From Rhodospirillales bacterium (GTDB taxonomy: Bacteria > Pseudomonadota > Alphaproteobacteria > MPNO01 > UBA2964): 18,503 nt of DNA. Below the pieces are notes generated by a model. That model did no database searches. It was not told where the DNA came from and saw only the letters and a list, made by a program, of their open reading frames with translations. The stretch spans positions 11,807 through 30,309 of the forward strand of contig PBWY01000028.1 of the NCBI GenBank assembly GCA_002727395.1, given 5' to 3'. Made by a program: the position numbers and the translations under genes. This document shows, in pieces, positions 7,378 to 14,651 of the stretch (the first letter of the stretch is position 1; every line of letters starts with the position of its first letter).

Positions 7378-7980
7378 TCAAACGGCACTAAGTGCATGTG
7401 GTATTAAAATTGGTCCGTCATTTAGCTTTATCTCTCCGGTCTCAAGATTATAGGTTCGTTGTTTGAAGGTCCCAGCTTTTTGTGCCCTCACGATAAAGGC
7501 CATGCTATTCTCCGCGCCACCATGTTCTTGATGGATATCTCCTGGTGGGACGGAATCTACGTCCCCCGGACCAAGGCTATGGCAGCCTACCTGCTTAAGT
7601 TTTGCAGGCCCAACGTCCTTCGGTGCTTCATCGATTCTAGAATATCGGTACATGGTCTCGTGGCCCTCGATAAGACCATAGAGTGTCCAAACATCGCCGT
7701 GATCATGTACACTTGTAACGGAATTTGCCTTGCGCACTGTAGCATTAAAAACAAACCCGAAATCCGGGTCTTCGTAAAATAGCAAATTCTTAACCTTTGG
7801 TACTCCTTCAACTGTGAGGGGCCAAGTTTTAGAGCTTTTCTTTAATTCTTTATCAGCCAGCAATGGGCCCATTGCAAAACGGATTTTATCCCAAAGAATA
7901 TCTGTATCAAGATTTTGGATATACAGAGCTCTTATTTGCTCAACAAACTTTAATGCGGCAGGAAGTTGTGGTTTCTCCAT
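7378..7980 (-). CDS. Cupin protein with three-histidine metal site (thiol-dioxygenase-like)
   Basis: A 200-residue protein with a double-stranded beta-helix signature. The likely metal ligands are H92 and H94 in SVTSVHDHGDVWTLYGLIEG and H150 in VDSVPPGDIHQEHGG, a three-histidine set like that of cysteine dioxygenase and related thiol dioxygenases. E106 in LIEGHET is close to the optional glutamate of classic cupins. The N-terminal 60 residues look helical. The function is not recognisable beyond a probable Fe-dependent cupin, and an isomerase or a non-catalytic sensor role is also possible. It is the last gene of a minus-strand set behind two UbiD genes (92-base gap), so it probably acts in the same pathway. 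AGAGG just upstream supports the ATG at 7980. Confidence 0.7.
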   Translation of the reverse strand: MEKPQLPAALKFVEQIRALYIQNLDTDILWDKIRFAMGPLLADKELKKSSKTWPLTVEGVPKVKNLLFYEDPDFGFVFNATVRKANSVTSVHDHGDVWTLYGLIEGHETMYRYSRIDEAPKDVGPAKLKQVGCHSLGPGDVDSVPPGDIHQEHGGAENSMAFIVRAQKAGTFKQRTYNLETGEIKLNDGPILIPHALSAV

Positions 7981-8072
7981 TATGGCCTCTTAATTTAACC
8001 CTCCCAATTATGCATCTATTTTGGCTTAATTCCTATAATTCTTTTTTGTCTAATCTTTGAGGTTGGTACATT

Positions 8073-9626
8073 TTAATCATCGAACCCGTATTCCTTCCAA
8101 CGGGCATTAACTTTATCCATATCTTCCTTATGAGGAATGACCATTGCAGGGTACCGTTCACCATTATATTGCTCCTCAGGTTCAAAATCGAGATTGACAG
8201 TCGCATCAATAAGTACCCGACACCATTTTCCGGTACCGTAAAGCATTGGATCACGATCTTTTAAACGTGTTGAAGGGTCGAGCAATGATCCCCAAGACCC
8301 GGGAAAGAATACTATATCGCCCTCATCTGCGTTCACGCGGTACGCGTAAGCCCAGTCAATAGCGCCATAATCATGAATATCAATGTCCTGATCTACCACC
8401 CAGATATGCTTATAACGAAGATGAGAAGCATTGGATCCCCAAATTGCAGCTGCAGCCTGCTTAGCTTGTCCTCTATAGGTCTGGTTCAGCTGGATGAATA
8501 AGGTAGTGCCGTTATTTGCCGGAGCGCAATGTACGTCAGTCACACCCGGGACGCCGGCGCGCTCTAATACGTTCCAGGCCACACCTGCACGCTGTACCGA
8601 ACTCATAATGCTATTTTCATTTAGCATCTTGGGTAAAGTACCTTCAAGAGTGCCTCGGAATATGGGTTGATCTCTATGTGTGATAGCCGTGACTTTAGTT
8701 ACATGCTTAGGGCCTTGATCACCGCCAAAATAGCCGGTGTATTCGCCAAATGGACCCTCCATTTCAAAGGTAGCTGGATCCGAGTCAATAAATCCTTCCA
8801 CCACCAATTCGGCACTTGCCGGTACCATCAGATCGCTAGTTTCGCATTTAACAAGTTCCACCGGTTTGCCACGAATTGCACCCATTACATCGTACTCTGA
8901 AACACCAGTTGGCACCGGAGCGGAGGCACAAAATGGAAGACAAGGCTCCCATCCATAAACATGGGCAACTGGCATTTTCATTCCCCTGTCAGCCCATTTT
9001 TGAAAGTGAACGCCCCAGTTTTGGGCCCGCCAAAGCAATACAGGCAAGGTATCTTTTTGGCCGATCATTCCCCTATAGATACCTAGATTATGTACACCAC
9101 TATCTGGGTCCATTGTTATGGTGGCTTGGAAAGTATTTATATATCTTCCACCATCCTCGCGATGCCATTTCGGGACTGGAAAGTCATATAAATTTATATC
9201 TTCACCTGTGACGATATTCTCTTTTACCGGGCCAGTTGAAACTTCTGTGGGGGGCACTCTTTGACCGAGGTAATAGCGTGTAGCTTGAACCATGTCAGTG
9301 ACAGGTGAATCTTTTGAAAGACCTAATGTCATCGCAATACGAGAAAAATTTGACATTCCGCCGGTGAAAAGTTGGCTGCAGCGAGCGTCATCACCATTGT
9401 AGCCACTTATATTTTTAAAAAGTAAGGCGGGACCATCACCTGTACCAAATGCTTTTCGGGCAACAGTTCCTAGTTCACAATCCCAATCTACCTCAGCTTC
9501 TATTTCATTCAGTTCTCCCTCGCTTTTGAGGGCATCAATCCAAGCCCGCAGGTCTCCAAATGCTCTTGGTTGTAGCCTATTGGAAACACCGCCAAAGGCA
9601 TCAATATTACTATCTTTCTCGGTCAT
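8073..9626 (-). CDS. UbiD-family prFMN-dependent decarboxylase (copy 1)
   Basis: A 517-residue UbiD-family enzyme, which reversibly decarboxylates aromatic or alpha,beta-unsaturated acids using prenylated FMN. FGDLRAWIDALKSEGEL (23-39) is the usual N-terminal start of the fold. The cofactor/active-site segment VHNLGIYRGM carries N180 and R185. The loop EGPFGEYTGY contains E290 and E295, spaced like E277/E282 of Aspergillus Fdc1, so with R185 the catalytic set is complete. The C-terminal part has DIDIHDYGAIDWA and RYPAMVIPHKED. No ubiX is in the window, so prFMN must be made elsewhere. The gene is the second of two tandem paralogues, roughly half identical by eye, and follows a candidate promoter plus a perfect palindrome. 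The substrate is unknown. Confidence 0.93.
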   Translation of the reverse strand: MTEKDSNIDAFGGVSNRLQPRAFGDLRAWIDALKSEGELNEIEAEVDWDCELGTVARKAFGTGDGPALLFKNISGYNGDDARCSQLFTGGMSNFSRIAMTLGLSKDSPVTDMVQATRYYLGQRVPPTEVSTGPVKENIVTGEDINLYDFPVPKWHREDGGRYINTFQATITMDPDSGVHNLGIYRGMIGQKDTLPVLLWRAQNWGVHFQKWADRGMKMPVAHVYGWEPCLPFCASAPVPTGVSEYDVMGAIRGKPVELVKCETSDLMVPASAELVVEGFIDSDPATFEMEGPFGEYTGYFGGDQGPKHVTKVTAITHRDQPIFRGTLEGTLPKMLNENSIMSSVQRAGVAWNVLERAGVPGVTDVHCAPANNGTTLFIQLNQTYRGQAKQAAAAIWGSNASHLRYKHIWVVDQDIDIHDYGAIDWAYAYRVNADEGDIVFFPGSWGSLLDPSTRLKDRDPMLYGTGKWCRVLIDATVNLDFEPEEQYNGERYPAMVIPHKEDMDKVNARWKEYGFDD

Positions 9627-9645
9627 ATTTTAGCTTTCCTTTTTT

Positions 9646-9663
9646 CCATACGGACCCGTATGG
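9646..9663. promoter_or_regulatory. Perfect 18-bp palindrome, candidate operator upstream of UbiD copy 1
   Basis: CCATACGGACCCGTATGG is a perfect dyad: 8-base arms (9646-9653 and 9656-9663) around AC. It starts 20 bases upstream of the UbiD copy 1 start and overlaps the expected transcription start of the candidate promoter at 9667-9695, the classic place for a repressor. Read in the direction of the operon it is followed by A's, not T's, so it is not an intrinsic terminator for these genes. A degenerate copy with the same ATAC-N6-GTAT core lies upstream of UbiD copy 2. Confidence 0.55.
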
Positions 9664-9666
9664 TTT

Positions 9667-9695
9667 TACATATTTGGACTATTGTTCTAGGTCAA
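9667..9695 (-). promoter_or_regulatory. Candidate internal promoter for UbiD copy 1
   Basis: On the minus strand TTGACC (bases 9690-9695, 5 of 6 to the -35 consensus) and TATGTA (9667-9672, a weak -10) are 17 bases apart, within the 83-base gap between the two UbiD genes. The palindrome at 9646-9663 lies just downstream. The -10 is poor, so this may need an activator or may not be a promoter at all. Confidence 0.35.
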
Positions 9696-9709
9696 TCGCT
9701 GAATTAGTT

Positions 9710-11260
9710 TTACACAGGTTTTAATGGGTCGCCCCACTTGTCCATTCCGAGTTGTGCCCAACGATTTCGAATAGCCTCAGCGTCTTTTTCGTCGGGGTGA
9801 ATAGTTGGTGGATATCGACGACCCTCTGAATCAGGCTCGTAGTCTAAGTTTATAGTGCAATCGAAAAGAACTCTATGCCATTTTCCAGTGCCAAATAGAT
9901 GGACATTGGAATCTCGAGCCCGAACGCTCGGGTCAAGTCCTGCTCCCCAGTTTTCAGGATAAACCACAAGGTCACCTTCACCAGCATTGAAGCGCCATGC
10001 CATTGCCCAATCGATTGCGTCATAATCGTGCACATCAATATCGGAATCAACGACGGTGACATGTTTATACCTTACATGGGATGCTGAGTTACCCCATAAT
10101 GCGGCCGCGACCTGTTTTGCCTGGCCACGATAGGTTTGTCTAATTGATACTATCGTATTAACACATGCCTGAATCGGCATACCGAAGACATCTACGACAC
10201 CTGGTACCCCCGCTGATTCTAGAGCATTCCAAGCAGTTGCAGAACGCTGAATGGAACTCATGATAGGGTTTTCGCCATAGCTTCCTGGAATAGCCCCTTC
10301 GACACAACCCCTCAGAATAGGTTGATCTCGATGGGTAATACAGGTGATCTTAGCGACATGCTTGGGAGAACGATCGGGCGCGTAATAACCTGTAAATTCA
10401 GCATATGGTCCTTCCGACTCGAATGTAGACGGATCGGTTGAAATCCAACCTTCAATGACTATTTCCGCATTAGCTGGAACTTGAAGAGGTACTGTTTCAC
10501 AGTCAACAAGGTCAACTGGTTCACCGCGTATTGAACCCATTATATCATATTCGGAAACTGCCCGTGGAATGGGAGCGCCTCCTGTAAACCCCATGGAAGG
10601 CTCCCAACCAATCACGAATGCAACGGGCATTTTATCACCACGTTCCATATGTTTAGCGTAATGCGTGCCCCAGCCCTGCGCTCGCCATAGAAGGACACCA
10701 ATACGGTCTTTATCGAGGACCATTCCCCGGTAAATACCAATATTATGGATATCGGTATCAGGATCTTTTGTAACACACCCCGCATAAGTAAGAATATAGC
10801 GTCCCCCATCCCCGCGATTCCACTTGGGAACAGGAAATTTTAGAAGGTCTATATCATCCCCTTTCAAAATATTTTCTTTAACAGGCCCGGTTTTAACTGT
10901 CCTTGGTGTTATTTGCTCATTAAAAATAGTTCGGCAAACACGAACAAGATCTCGAACTGGCGTATCTCGGGGCATTCCAAACATCATTGCTAACCGAGAA
11001 TAGCTACCTTGGCCGCCGGTAAAGACTTGCGTTGATAAGCTATCCGAGTGATTGTAGTCTTTAATATTTTTAAAGAGAAAAGCAGGACCGTGACCAGTTC
11101 CTTGGCCCATTCGGATGATATTTCCTAATTCAATATCCCAGTTAACCTCTGAATCAATTTCCGCGATTTCTCCTTCCTTAAGTAGTGCCTTTATCCATCC
11201 TCGCAAGTCACCGAATGCGATGGGATTACGTTTTATTTCCTGCTCTGTTTGTTCTGTCAT
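9710..11260 (-). CDS. UbiD-family prFMN-dependent decarboxylase (copy 2)
   Basis: A 516-residue UbiD-family decarboxylase, paralogous over its whole length to the next gene downstream. It shares FGDLRGWIKALLKEGEI (16-32), KTGPVKENILKGDDIDL, DIHNIGIYRGM with N173 and R178, and the catalytic loop E283-GPYA-E288. The loop thus keeps both glutamates and the arginine but reads GPYAE where copy 1 has the usual GPFGE, which suggests a different pocket. Two enzymes of this kind side by side may act on successive intermediates, or may be subunits of a hetero-oligomer; the sequence does not decide. It heads the minus-strand unit UbiD copy 2-UbiD copy 1-cupin and is divergent from the PhyH gene across a 155-base regulatory gap. 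Start at the ATG at 11260, giving MTEQTEQEIKRN. Confidence 0.93.
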   Translation of the reverse strand: MTEQTEQEIKRNPIAFGDLRGWIKALLKEGEIAEIDSEVNWDIELGNIIRMGQGTGHGPAFLFKNIKDYNHSDSLSTQVFTGGQGSYSRLAMMFGMPRDTPVRDLVRVCRTIFNEQITPRTVKTGPVKENILKGDDIDLLKFPVPKWNRGDGGRYILTYAGCVTKDPDTDIHNIGIYRGMVLDKDRIGVLLWRAQGWGTHYAKHMERGDKMPVAFVIGWEPSMGFTGGAPIPRAVSEYDIMGSIRGEPVDLVDCETVPLQVPANAEIVIEGWISTDPSTFESEGPYAEFTGYYAPDRSPKHVAKITCITHRDQPILRGCVEGAIPGSYGENPIMSSIQRSATAWNALESAGVPGVVDVFGMPIQACVNTIVSIRQTYRGQAKQVAAALWGNSASHVRYKHVTVVDSDIDVHDYDAIDWAMAWRFNAGEGDLVVYPENWGAGLDPSVRARDSNVHLFGTGKWHRVLFDCTINLDYEPDSEGRRYPPTIHPDEKDAEAIRNRWAQLGMDKWGDPLKPV

Positions 11261-11287
11261 TTCAGAAGTCTTTCACAATTAACTAAT

Positions 11288-11305
11288 TTATACGATGGGG
11301 TATCT
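11288..11305. promoter_or_regulatory. Candidate operator half-conserved with the UbiD copy 1 palindrome
   Basis: ATAC (11290-11293), a 6-base spacer and GTAT (11300-11303) repeat the core and spacing of the perfect palindrome at 9646-9663. The site lies 30 bases upstream of UbiD copy 2, and on the minus strand it touches a TATAAA that could serve as -10. The outer bases are not conserved, so this is a weak copy. It also sits in the shared control region of the divergent PhyH gene. Confidence 0.35.
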
Positions 11306-11363
11306 ACTGATAAATGATCTGATCAACCACGTCCAGCCGAAGACGATGTTGAAGTCTCGGAAA

Positions 11364-11392
11364 TGAACAGTTAGCGTATAGAATTATATGAT
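11364..11392 (+). promoter_or_regulatory. Candidate sigma-70 promoter of the PhyH-hydrolase operon
   Basis: TGAACA (11364-11369, 4 of 6 to the -35 consensus) and TATGAT (11387-11392, 5 of 6 to the -10) are 17 bases apart. Transcription would start near 11399, giving a leader of about 17 bases before the PhyH start codon, with AAAGAG as a modest ribosome binding site. Confidence 0.4.
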
Positions 11393-11415
11393 AGCACTTA
11401 TTAAAGAGTATAAAT

Positions 11416-12237
11416 ATGCCTAAATATCTAAGACCAGATCAAATTGAGGAGTATCATCGCGACGGTTTTGTGGGGCCGATCGATTTATTGACTTTTGAAG
11501 AGGCTTCACAAATTCGAAAGAAAGTTGAAGAAGTCGAGGCCAAGATGGTTACGCAAATTCAGCAGCGATGTAAGATTAAAGCACATCTCCCCTTTACCTT
11601 TTTATGTGATGTAATTTCACATCCAATATTACTTGATGCTGTTGAGGATATTATTGGGCCTAATATTCTTTGTTGGGGCTCTAGTTTTTTTCAAAAGGAA
11701 GCCAAGGATCCGGGGTTTGTATCATGGCATCAGGATTCTACCTACTACGGTCTTGAACCCCCAGATACGTTAACAGCTTGGCTGGCTATTTCGCAAAGTA
11801 ATCTGGAAAGTGGTTGTATGAAATTTATTCCTGATTCTCACAACAAAGGTATACATCAACACGAGGAATTAAAATCAGAAGAAAATTTATTATCTCGTGG
11901 TCAAACAATACTAAATGTAGATGAAGATAAGGCACAGTCGATGATTCTCAAAGCGGGGCAGTTTTCGTTTCATAAAGAAGATTGTGTGCACGGGTCGGCG
12001 CCTAATATGTCAAATGACAGGCGGATTGGTTTATCGATACACTATGTTTCACCTTCAGTTCGTGAGACCGGGTTCCCTGGTGCTTCTGCTATGCTTCTCA
12101 GGGGCGAGGATACAGAAGGTCATTGGGATGAAGATTTGAAACCCGAAAAAGACTGGGATCCTCTTTGCCTTGCAGAGTTAGATCGTGTTGCAAAACTTTA
12201 CACCCAGGCTCCCGAAGAACGGGAAGCACTCACCTGA
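11416..12237 (+). CDS. Phytanoyl-CoA dioxygenase (PhyH) family Fe(II)/2-oxoglutarate oxygenase
   Basis: A 273-residue PhyH-family oxygenase, expected to hydroxylate an aliphatic or side-chain carbon using Fe(II), O2 and 2-oxoglutarate. The iron triad is H105 and D107 in FVSWHQDSTYYGL and H192 in KEDCVHGSAPNMS. R202/R203 ten residues later fits the 2-oxoglutarate salt bridge (NDRRIGLSIHYVSP). The N-terminal LRPDQIEEYHRDGFV is the usual opening of the family, and length is normal. The motif arrangement resembles the ectoine hydroxylase/SyrP-like group, but no ectoine genes are present, so the substrate is open. It is divergent from the UbiD set and followed after 5 bases by an alpha/beta hydrolase gene, which implies a two-gene operon. 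Confidence 0.92.
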   Translation: MPKYLRPDQIEEYHRDGFVGPIDLLTFEEASQIRKKVEEVEAKMVTQIQQRCKIKAHLPFTFLCDVISHPILLDAVEDIIGPNILCWGSSFFQKEAKDPGFVSWHQDSTYYGLEPPDTLTAWLAISQSNLESGCMKFIPDSHNKGIHQHEELKSEENLLSRGQTILNVDEDKAQSMILKAGQFSFHKEDCVHGSAPNMSNDRRIGLSIHYVSPSVRETGFPGASAMLLRGEDTEGHWDEDLKPEKDWDPLCLAELDRVAKLYTQAPEEREALT

Positions 12238-12242
12238 CTTCT

Positions 12243-13055
12243 GTGACATTACCTGAATTAAAAAAAAACCAAATTAATGGCTTAACCCTCTCCTGGCGGG
12301 AGGCAGGCCAAGGGGAGAGTTTGCTTTTACTGCATGGCATTGGGGGTAGTTCCGAAAGTTGGGATCAGCAGTTTAATTATTTTAAAAATCAATATCGTGT
12401 TATTGCCTGGGACATGCCCGGCTATGGTGGTTCCGACTTTTTAGAAAATAGTACGCCGACTTTGGATGATTACGTGCATTGTTTGGAGAGACTGATAGAT
12501 TTTTTAGAAATCAAAAATGTTAATGTTCTGGGTCAATCAATTGCGGCATTGGTTGGAGCAAGATTTTGTATAAGAAATCCATCTAAAACGCTCAGCTATA
12601 TTTTTGCTCATGGCTTAACAGGTTTGGGAGGGCTTGATTTGGAAGAGCGTGAAAGGCAGAAAAATGGCCGGATTGAAGTTTTTGATTCTCTAGGCCCTAA
12701 AAGATTTGCATATGAAAAAGGGCCCGCGATTATGGGAACGCAAGTCTCAGATGAAGCCCGCAACAAGTCGATCCAAATAATGGCCAAGGTAAGGCCGCGG
12801 GGTTTTAAACAAGCCGTTGAAATGTTGAGTAATGCAAACTTCTTTATTGATGCCCCGAAAATAAAGGTGCCCTCTTTAATATTGTGCGGCGCAGACGACC
12901 CAGTTTCGCCAGAAAAGTTATGTCGTTCCGTTCAGGCCGTAATAAAAAATTCGTCCTTCAGGTTAATACCCAACGTTGGCCACTATTCGGCGATTGAAAA
13001 TCCGGAGTTATTCAATAATTTAATTTTAAATTTTTTAAGAGATGCCCAAGTCTAG
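12243..13055 (+). CDS. Alpha/beta-fold hydrolase
   Basis: A 270-residue alpha/beta hydrolase. LLLLHGIGGSSESWDQQ (27-43) gives the oxyanion HG motif, and VIAWDMPGYGGSD (53-65) is the conserved second segment. The nucleophile is S99 in VLGQSIAALVG, the acid is D219 in LILCGADDPVSPEKL, and the base is H247 in IPNVGHYSAIENPE. The elbow reads G-x-S-x-A instead of G-x-S-x-G, a variation tolerated in several C-C hydrolases and lactonases. The frame has no ATG near its start. I take the GTG at 12243, 5 bases after the PhyH stop, implying translational coupling; a TTG at 12165 inside PhyH is less likely. Candidates are a lactone/ester hydrolase or a ring-fission-product hydrolase in the neighbouring pathway. 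The gene is convergent with the thioesterase gene. Confidence 0.88.
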   Translation: MTLPELKKNQINGLTLSWREAGQGESLLLLHGIGGSSESWDQQFNYFKNQYRVIAWDMPGYGGSDFLENSTPTLDDYVHCLERLIDFLEIKNVNVLGQSIAALVGARFCIRNPSKTLSYIFAHGLTGLGGLDLEERERQKNGRIEVFDSLGPKRFAYEKGPAIMGTQVSDEARNKSIQIMAKVRPRGFKQAVEMLSNANFFIDAPKIKVPSLILCGADDPVSPEKLCRSVQAVIKNSSFRLIPNVGHYSAIENPELFNNLILNFLRDAQV

Positions 13056-13109
13056 CAATAATCTGATCAAGTCAATTAAACAAAAAAAACCGAATTAGAA
13101 ATTACGATT

Positions 13110-13559
13110 TTAGATTGAGGGTTTGTCCCTAACTAATGATTGACCTCTGATAAAAATGTCGTTTGGCCAAGGTACAGATTTACGGGTTTGAGTATCAAGC
13201 GATACGCAAACTTGATCGTTGATCGCACAGATTTCTTCAGTGCATGAATCAGTCATAACACCCCACACGTGCAGGCTTTTTGATGTGAAATTAATCAAGC
13301 AGGTTCTAATTTGAATAAGGTCACCAGGCATTATCTCGCGTTTATATTCGAAGTTTTCTGTTACTGCTGCCATACCTCTGTTGTTTTTACGCATATAGCT
13401 GGGCGTAATACCTGCGGTGGTAAAGGTGAAATAAGCCGCTTCGTTAAATGCTCTACTATAATAGCGTACATTTGCATGCCCCATATGGTCGGTTTCCATT
13501 GGATAAAACATTCCTTGATAGGCGATATTTAATTCCTTTAAAATTTCGGACGATGACAT
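13110..13559 (-). CDS. Hotdog-fold acyl-CoA thioesterase (4-hydroxybenzoyl-CoA thioesterase/YbgC type)
   Basis: A 149-residue single hotdog-domain protein. The motif YPMETDHMGHANVRYYSRAFNEA (19-41) holds the catalytic aspartate D24 and the TDHMGHAN-x-x-YY pattern of the 4-hydroxybenzoyl-CoA thioesterase/YbgC/FadM group. NFEYKREIMPGDLIQIRTCL in the middle is the conserved beta-sheet core. Such enzymes release CoA from short or aromatic acyl-CoAs in the cytoplasm. The substrate cannot be told, but the surrounding carboxylic-acid genes make an aromatic or branched acyl-CoA plausible. The gene stands alone on the minus strand: convergent with the hydrolase gene and divergent from the 2-hydroxyacid dehydrogenase gene across a 138-base gap. 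Its ATG is at 13559. Confidence 0.85.
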   Translation of the reverse strand: MSSSEILKELNIAYQGMFYPMETDHMGHANVRYYSRAFNEAAYFTFTTAGITPSYMRKNNRGMAAVTENFEYKREIMPGDLIQIRTCLINFTSKSLHVWGVMTDSCTEEICAINDQVCVSLDTQTRKSVPWPNDIFIRGQSLVRDKPSI

Positions 13560-13633
13560 GGCTAAATGAAAAATTGTATGAAATTGATGTCGCGACTATA
13601 GCTCTGAAGTAACTCGTGTCAATTATGTTACCA

Positions 13634-13662
13634 TTGAAGAATAGCCAAATGAGATTTATCCT
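13634..13662 (+). promoter_or_regulatory. Candidate promoter of the 2-hydroxyacid dehydrogenase gene
   Basis: TTGAAG (13634-13639) and TATCCT (13657-13662) are 17 bases apart, each matching the sigma-70 consensus at 4 of 6. Transcription would begin about 29 bases before the GTG start at 13698. This is the best pair I found in the 138-base divergent gap, but it is weak. Confidence 0.3.
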
Positions 13663-13697
13663 ATAAGTAGCATTGTCCACAAGAAAAAGGTTTTGTA

Positions 13698-14651
13698 GTG
13701 ATCAACCAGCTCGGGGTTTCAGCCCACACACCTTGCAATCATCCAGTTATGAGAAAAATCATTCTGGATTCTTATCCAGACGCTAAGTTAGTAGATGAAG
13801 AAAAAATCACTGATGAATACAGGTTGATAGAGTTTTTGGAGGGATGTGATGCTGCCATCGTTGGATTTGAACCCTTGACTGATAAGGTTTTGTCGGCTTT
13901 GCCAGATTTAAAAATCGTTAGCAAATTTGGCGCGGGTTGTGAGACTATCGATTTTAATGCTTTGAAATCACATGGTACTTTGTTTGGCTATACTTTTGGA
14001 GTGAATAAATTATCTGTTGCTGAGCTAACGCTCAGTTTCATGATTAATGCTCTCAGGTGGATAACACCTCTGAATCAGGCTATGCGGAGAGGCGATAGGC
14101 CGTATTATCGCAATGGCGAGCTCCTCACAGGCAGAACGGTTGGCGTTCACGGTTGTGGAAATATAGGAAAGGAAGTCATTCGTCTTCTCAAGCCTTTTAA
14201 TTGTAAAATTCTTTCATGTGACGTTAGGGATTATCCGCAATTTTACTCCGAATTTGGGGTTACTCCAGTTCCGTTTGATGAGTTTCTGGATCGTTCTGAA
14301 ATATTGACCTTGCATTTACCTAAAACACAGACAACTCTCGGGCTTTATAGTCGAGAGGTGTTAGAGAGAATTCGTCCCGAAGCCGTTCTAATAAATACCT
14401 GTCGAGGGGGAATTGTTGATGAAGAGGCATTGGCTGATCGTCTTGAAAATGAATTTCTTCGGGCGGCTTGTTTCGATGTTTTTGCTGTTGAGCCAGCAGA
14501 GAATGACCGCTTGTTGAATTTACCGAATTTTTTAGCAACCCCACATATCGGAGCAAGTACTGAGGAAACGAGGGTTGCAATGGCAAAGGCGGCACTTAGA
14601 GGTCTGAGTGAAAATGAATTGGTTGAACCTGAGAAATACTATGATAATTGA
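13698..14651 (+). CDS. D-isomer-specific 2-hydroxyacid dehydrogenase (NAD-dependent)
   Basis: A 317-residue enzyme that interconverts a 2-ketoacid and its D-2-hydroxyacid; phosphoglycerate and glyoxylate/hydroxypyruvate reductases are relatives. The nucleotide-binding loop is GCGNIG (152-157) with D175 at the end of the second strand, which favours NAD over NADP. The catalytic residues are R236 in LINTCRGGIVDEEAL, E265 in FAVEPAEND and H283 in ATPHIGASTEE. There is no ACT domain, so it is not a full-length SerA. It starts at a GTG (13698) with AAGG 7 bases upstream. It abuts the convergent SDR gene with no spacer: its TGA ends at 14651 and the SDR stop begins at 14652. The substrate is unassigned. 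Confidence 0.92.
   Translation: MINQLGVSAHTPCNHPVMRKIILDSYPDAKLVDEEKITDEYRLIEFLEGCDAAIVGFEPLTDKVLSALPDLKIVSKFGAGCETIDFNALKSHGTLFGYTFGVNKLSVAELTLSFMINALRWITPLNQAMRRGDRPYYRNGELLTGRTVGVHGCGNIGKEVIRLLKPFNCKILSCDVRDYPQFYSEFGVTPVPFDEFLDRSEILTLHLPKTQTTLGLYSREVLERIRPEAVLINTCRGGIVDEEALADRLENEFLRAACFDVFAVEPAENDRLLNLPNFLATPHIGASTEETRVAMAKAALRGLSENELVEPEKYYDN

Noticed and set aside
8667..9211. Overlapping open frames on the plus strand opposite UbiD copy 1
   Set aside because: They lie antisense to a strongly conserved gene, have no ribosome binding site or recognisable motif, and are explained as shadows.
9646..9663. Palindrome read as an intrinsic terminator between the UbiD genes
   Set aside because: In the direction of the operon (minus strand) the stem is followed by A's, not T's, and the stem is only 8 base pairs with a 2-base loop. 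An operator fits better.
11315..11325. TGATCTGATCA palindrome in the UbiD-PhyH gap
   Set aside because: It is short and AT-rich, and part of it (CTGATCA) recurs near 13064 in an unrelated convergent gap, so it may be chance.
12165..12242. TTG start for the alpha/beta hydrolase inside the PhyH gene
   Set aside because: The extra segment is the out-of-frame reading of the PhyH C-terminus, rich in Arg and Cys; the GTG at 12243 is 5 bases past the PhyH stop.
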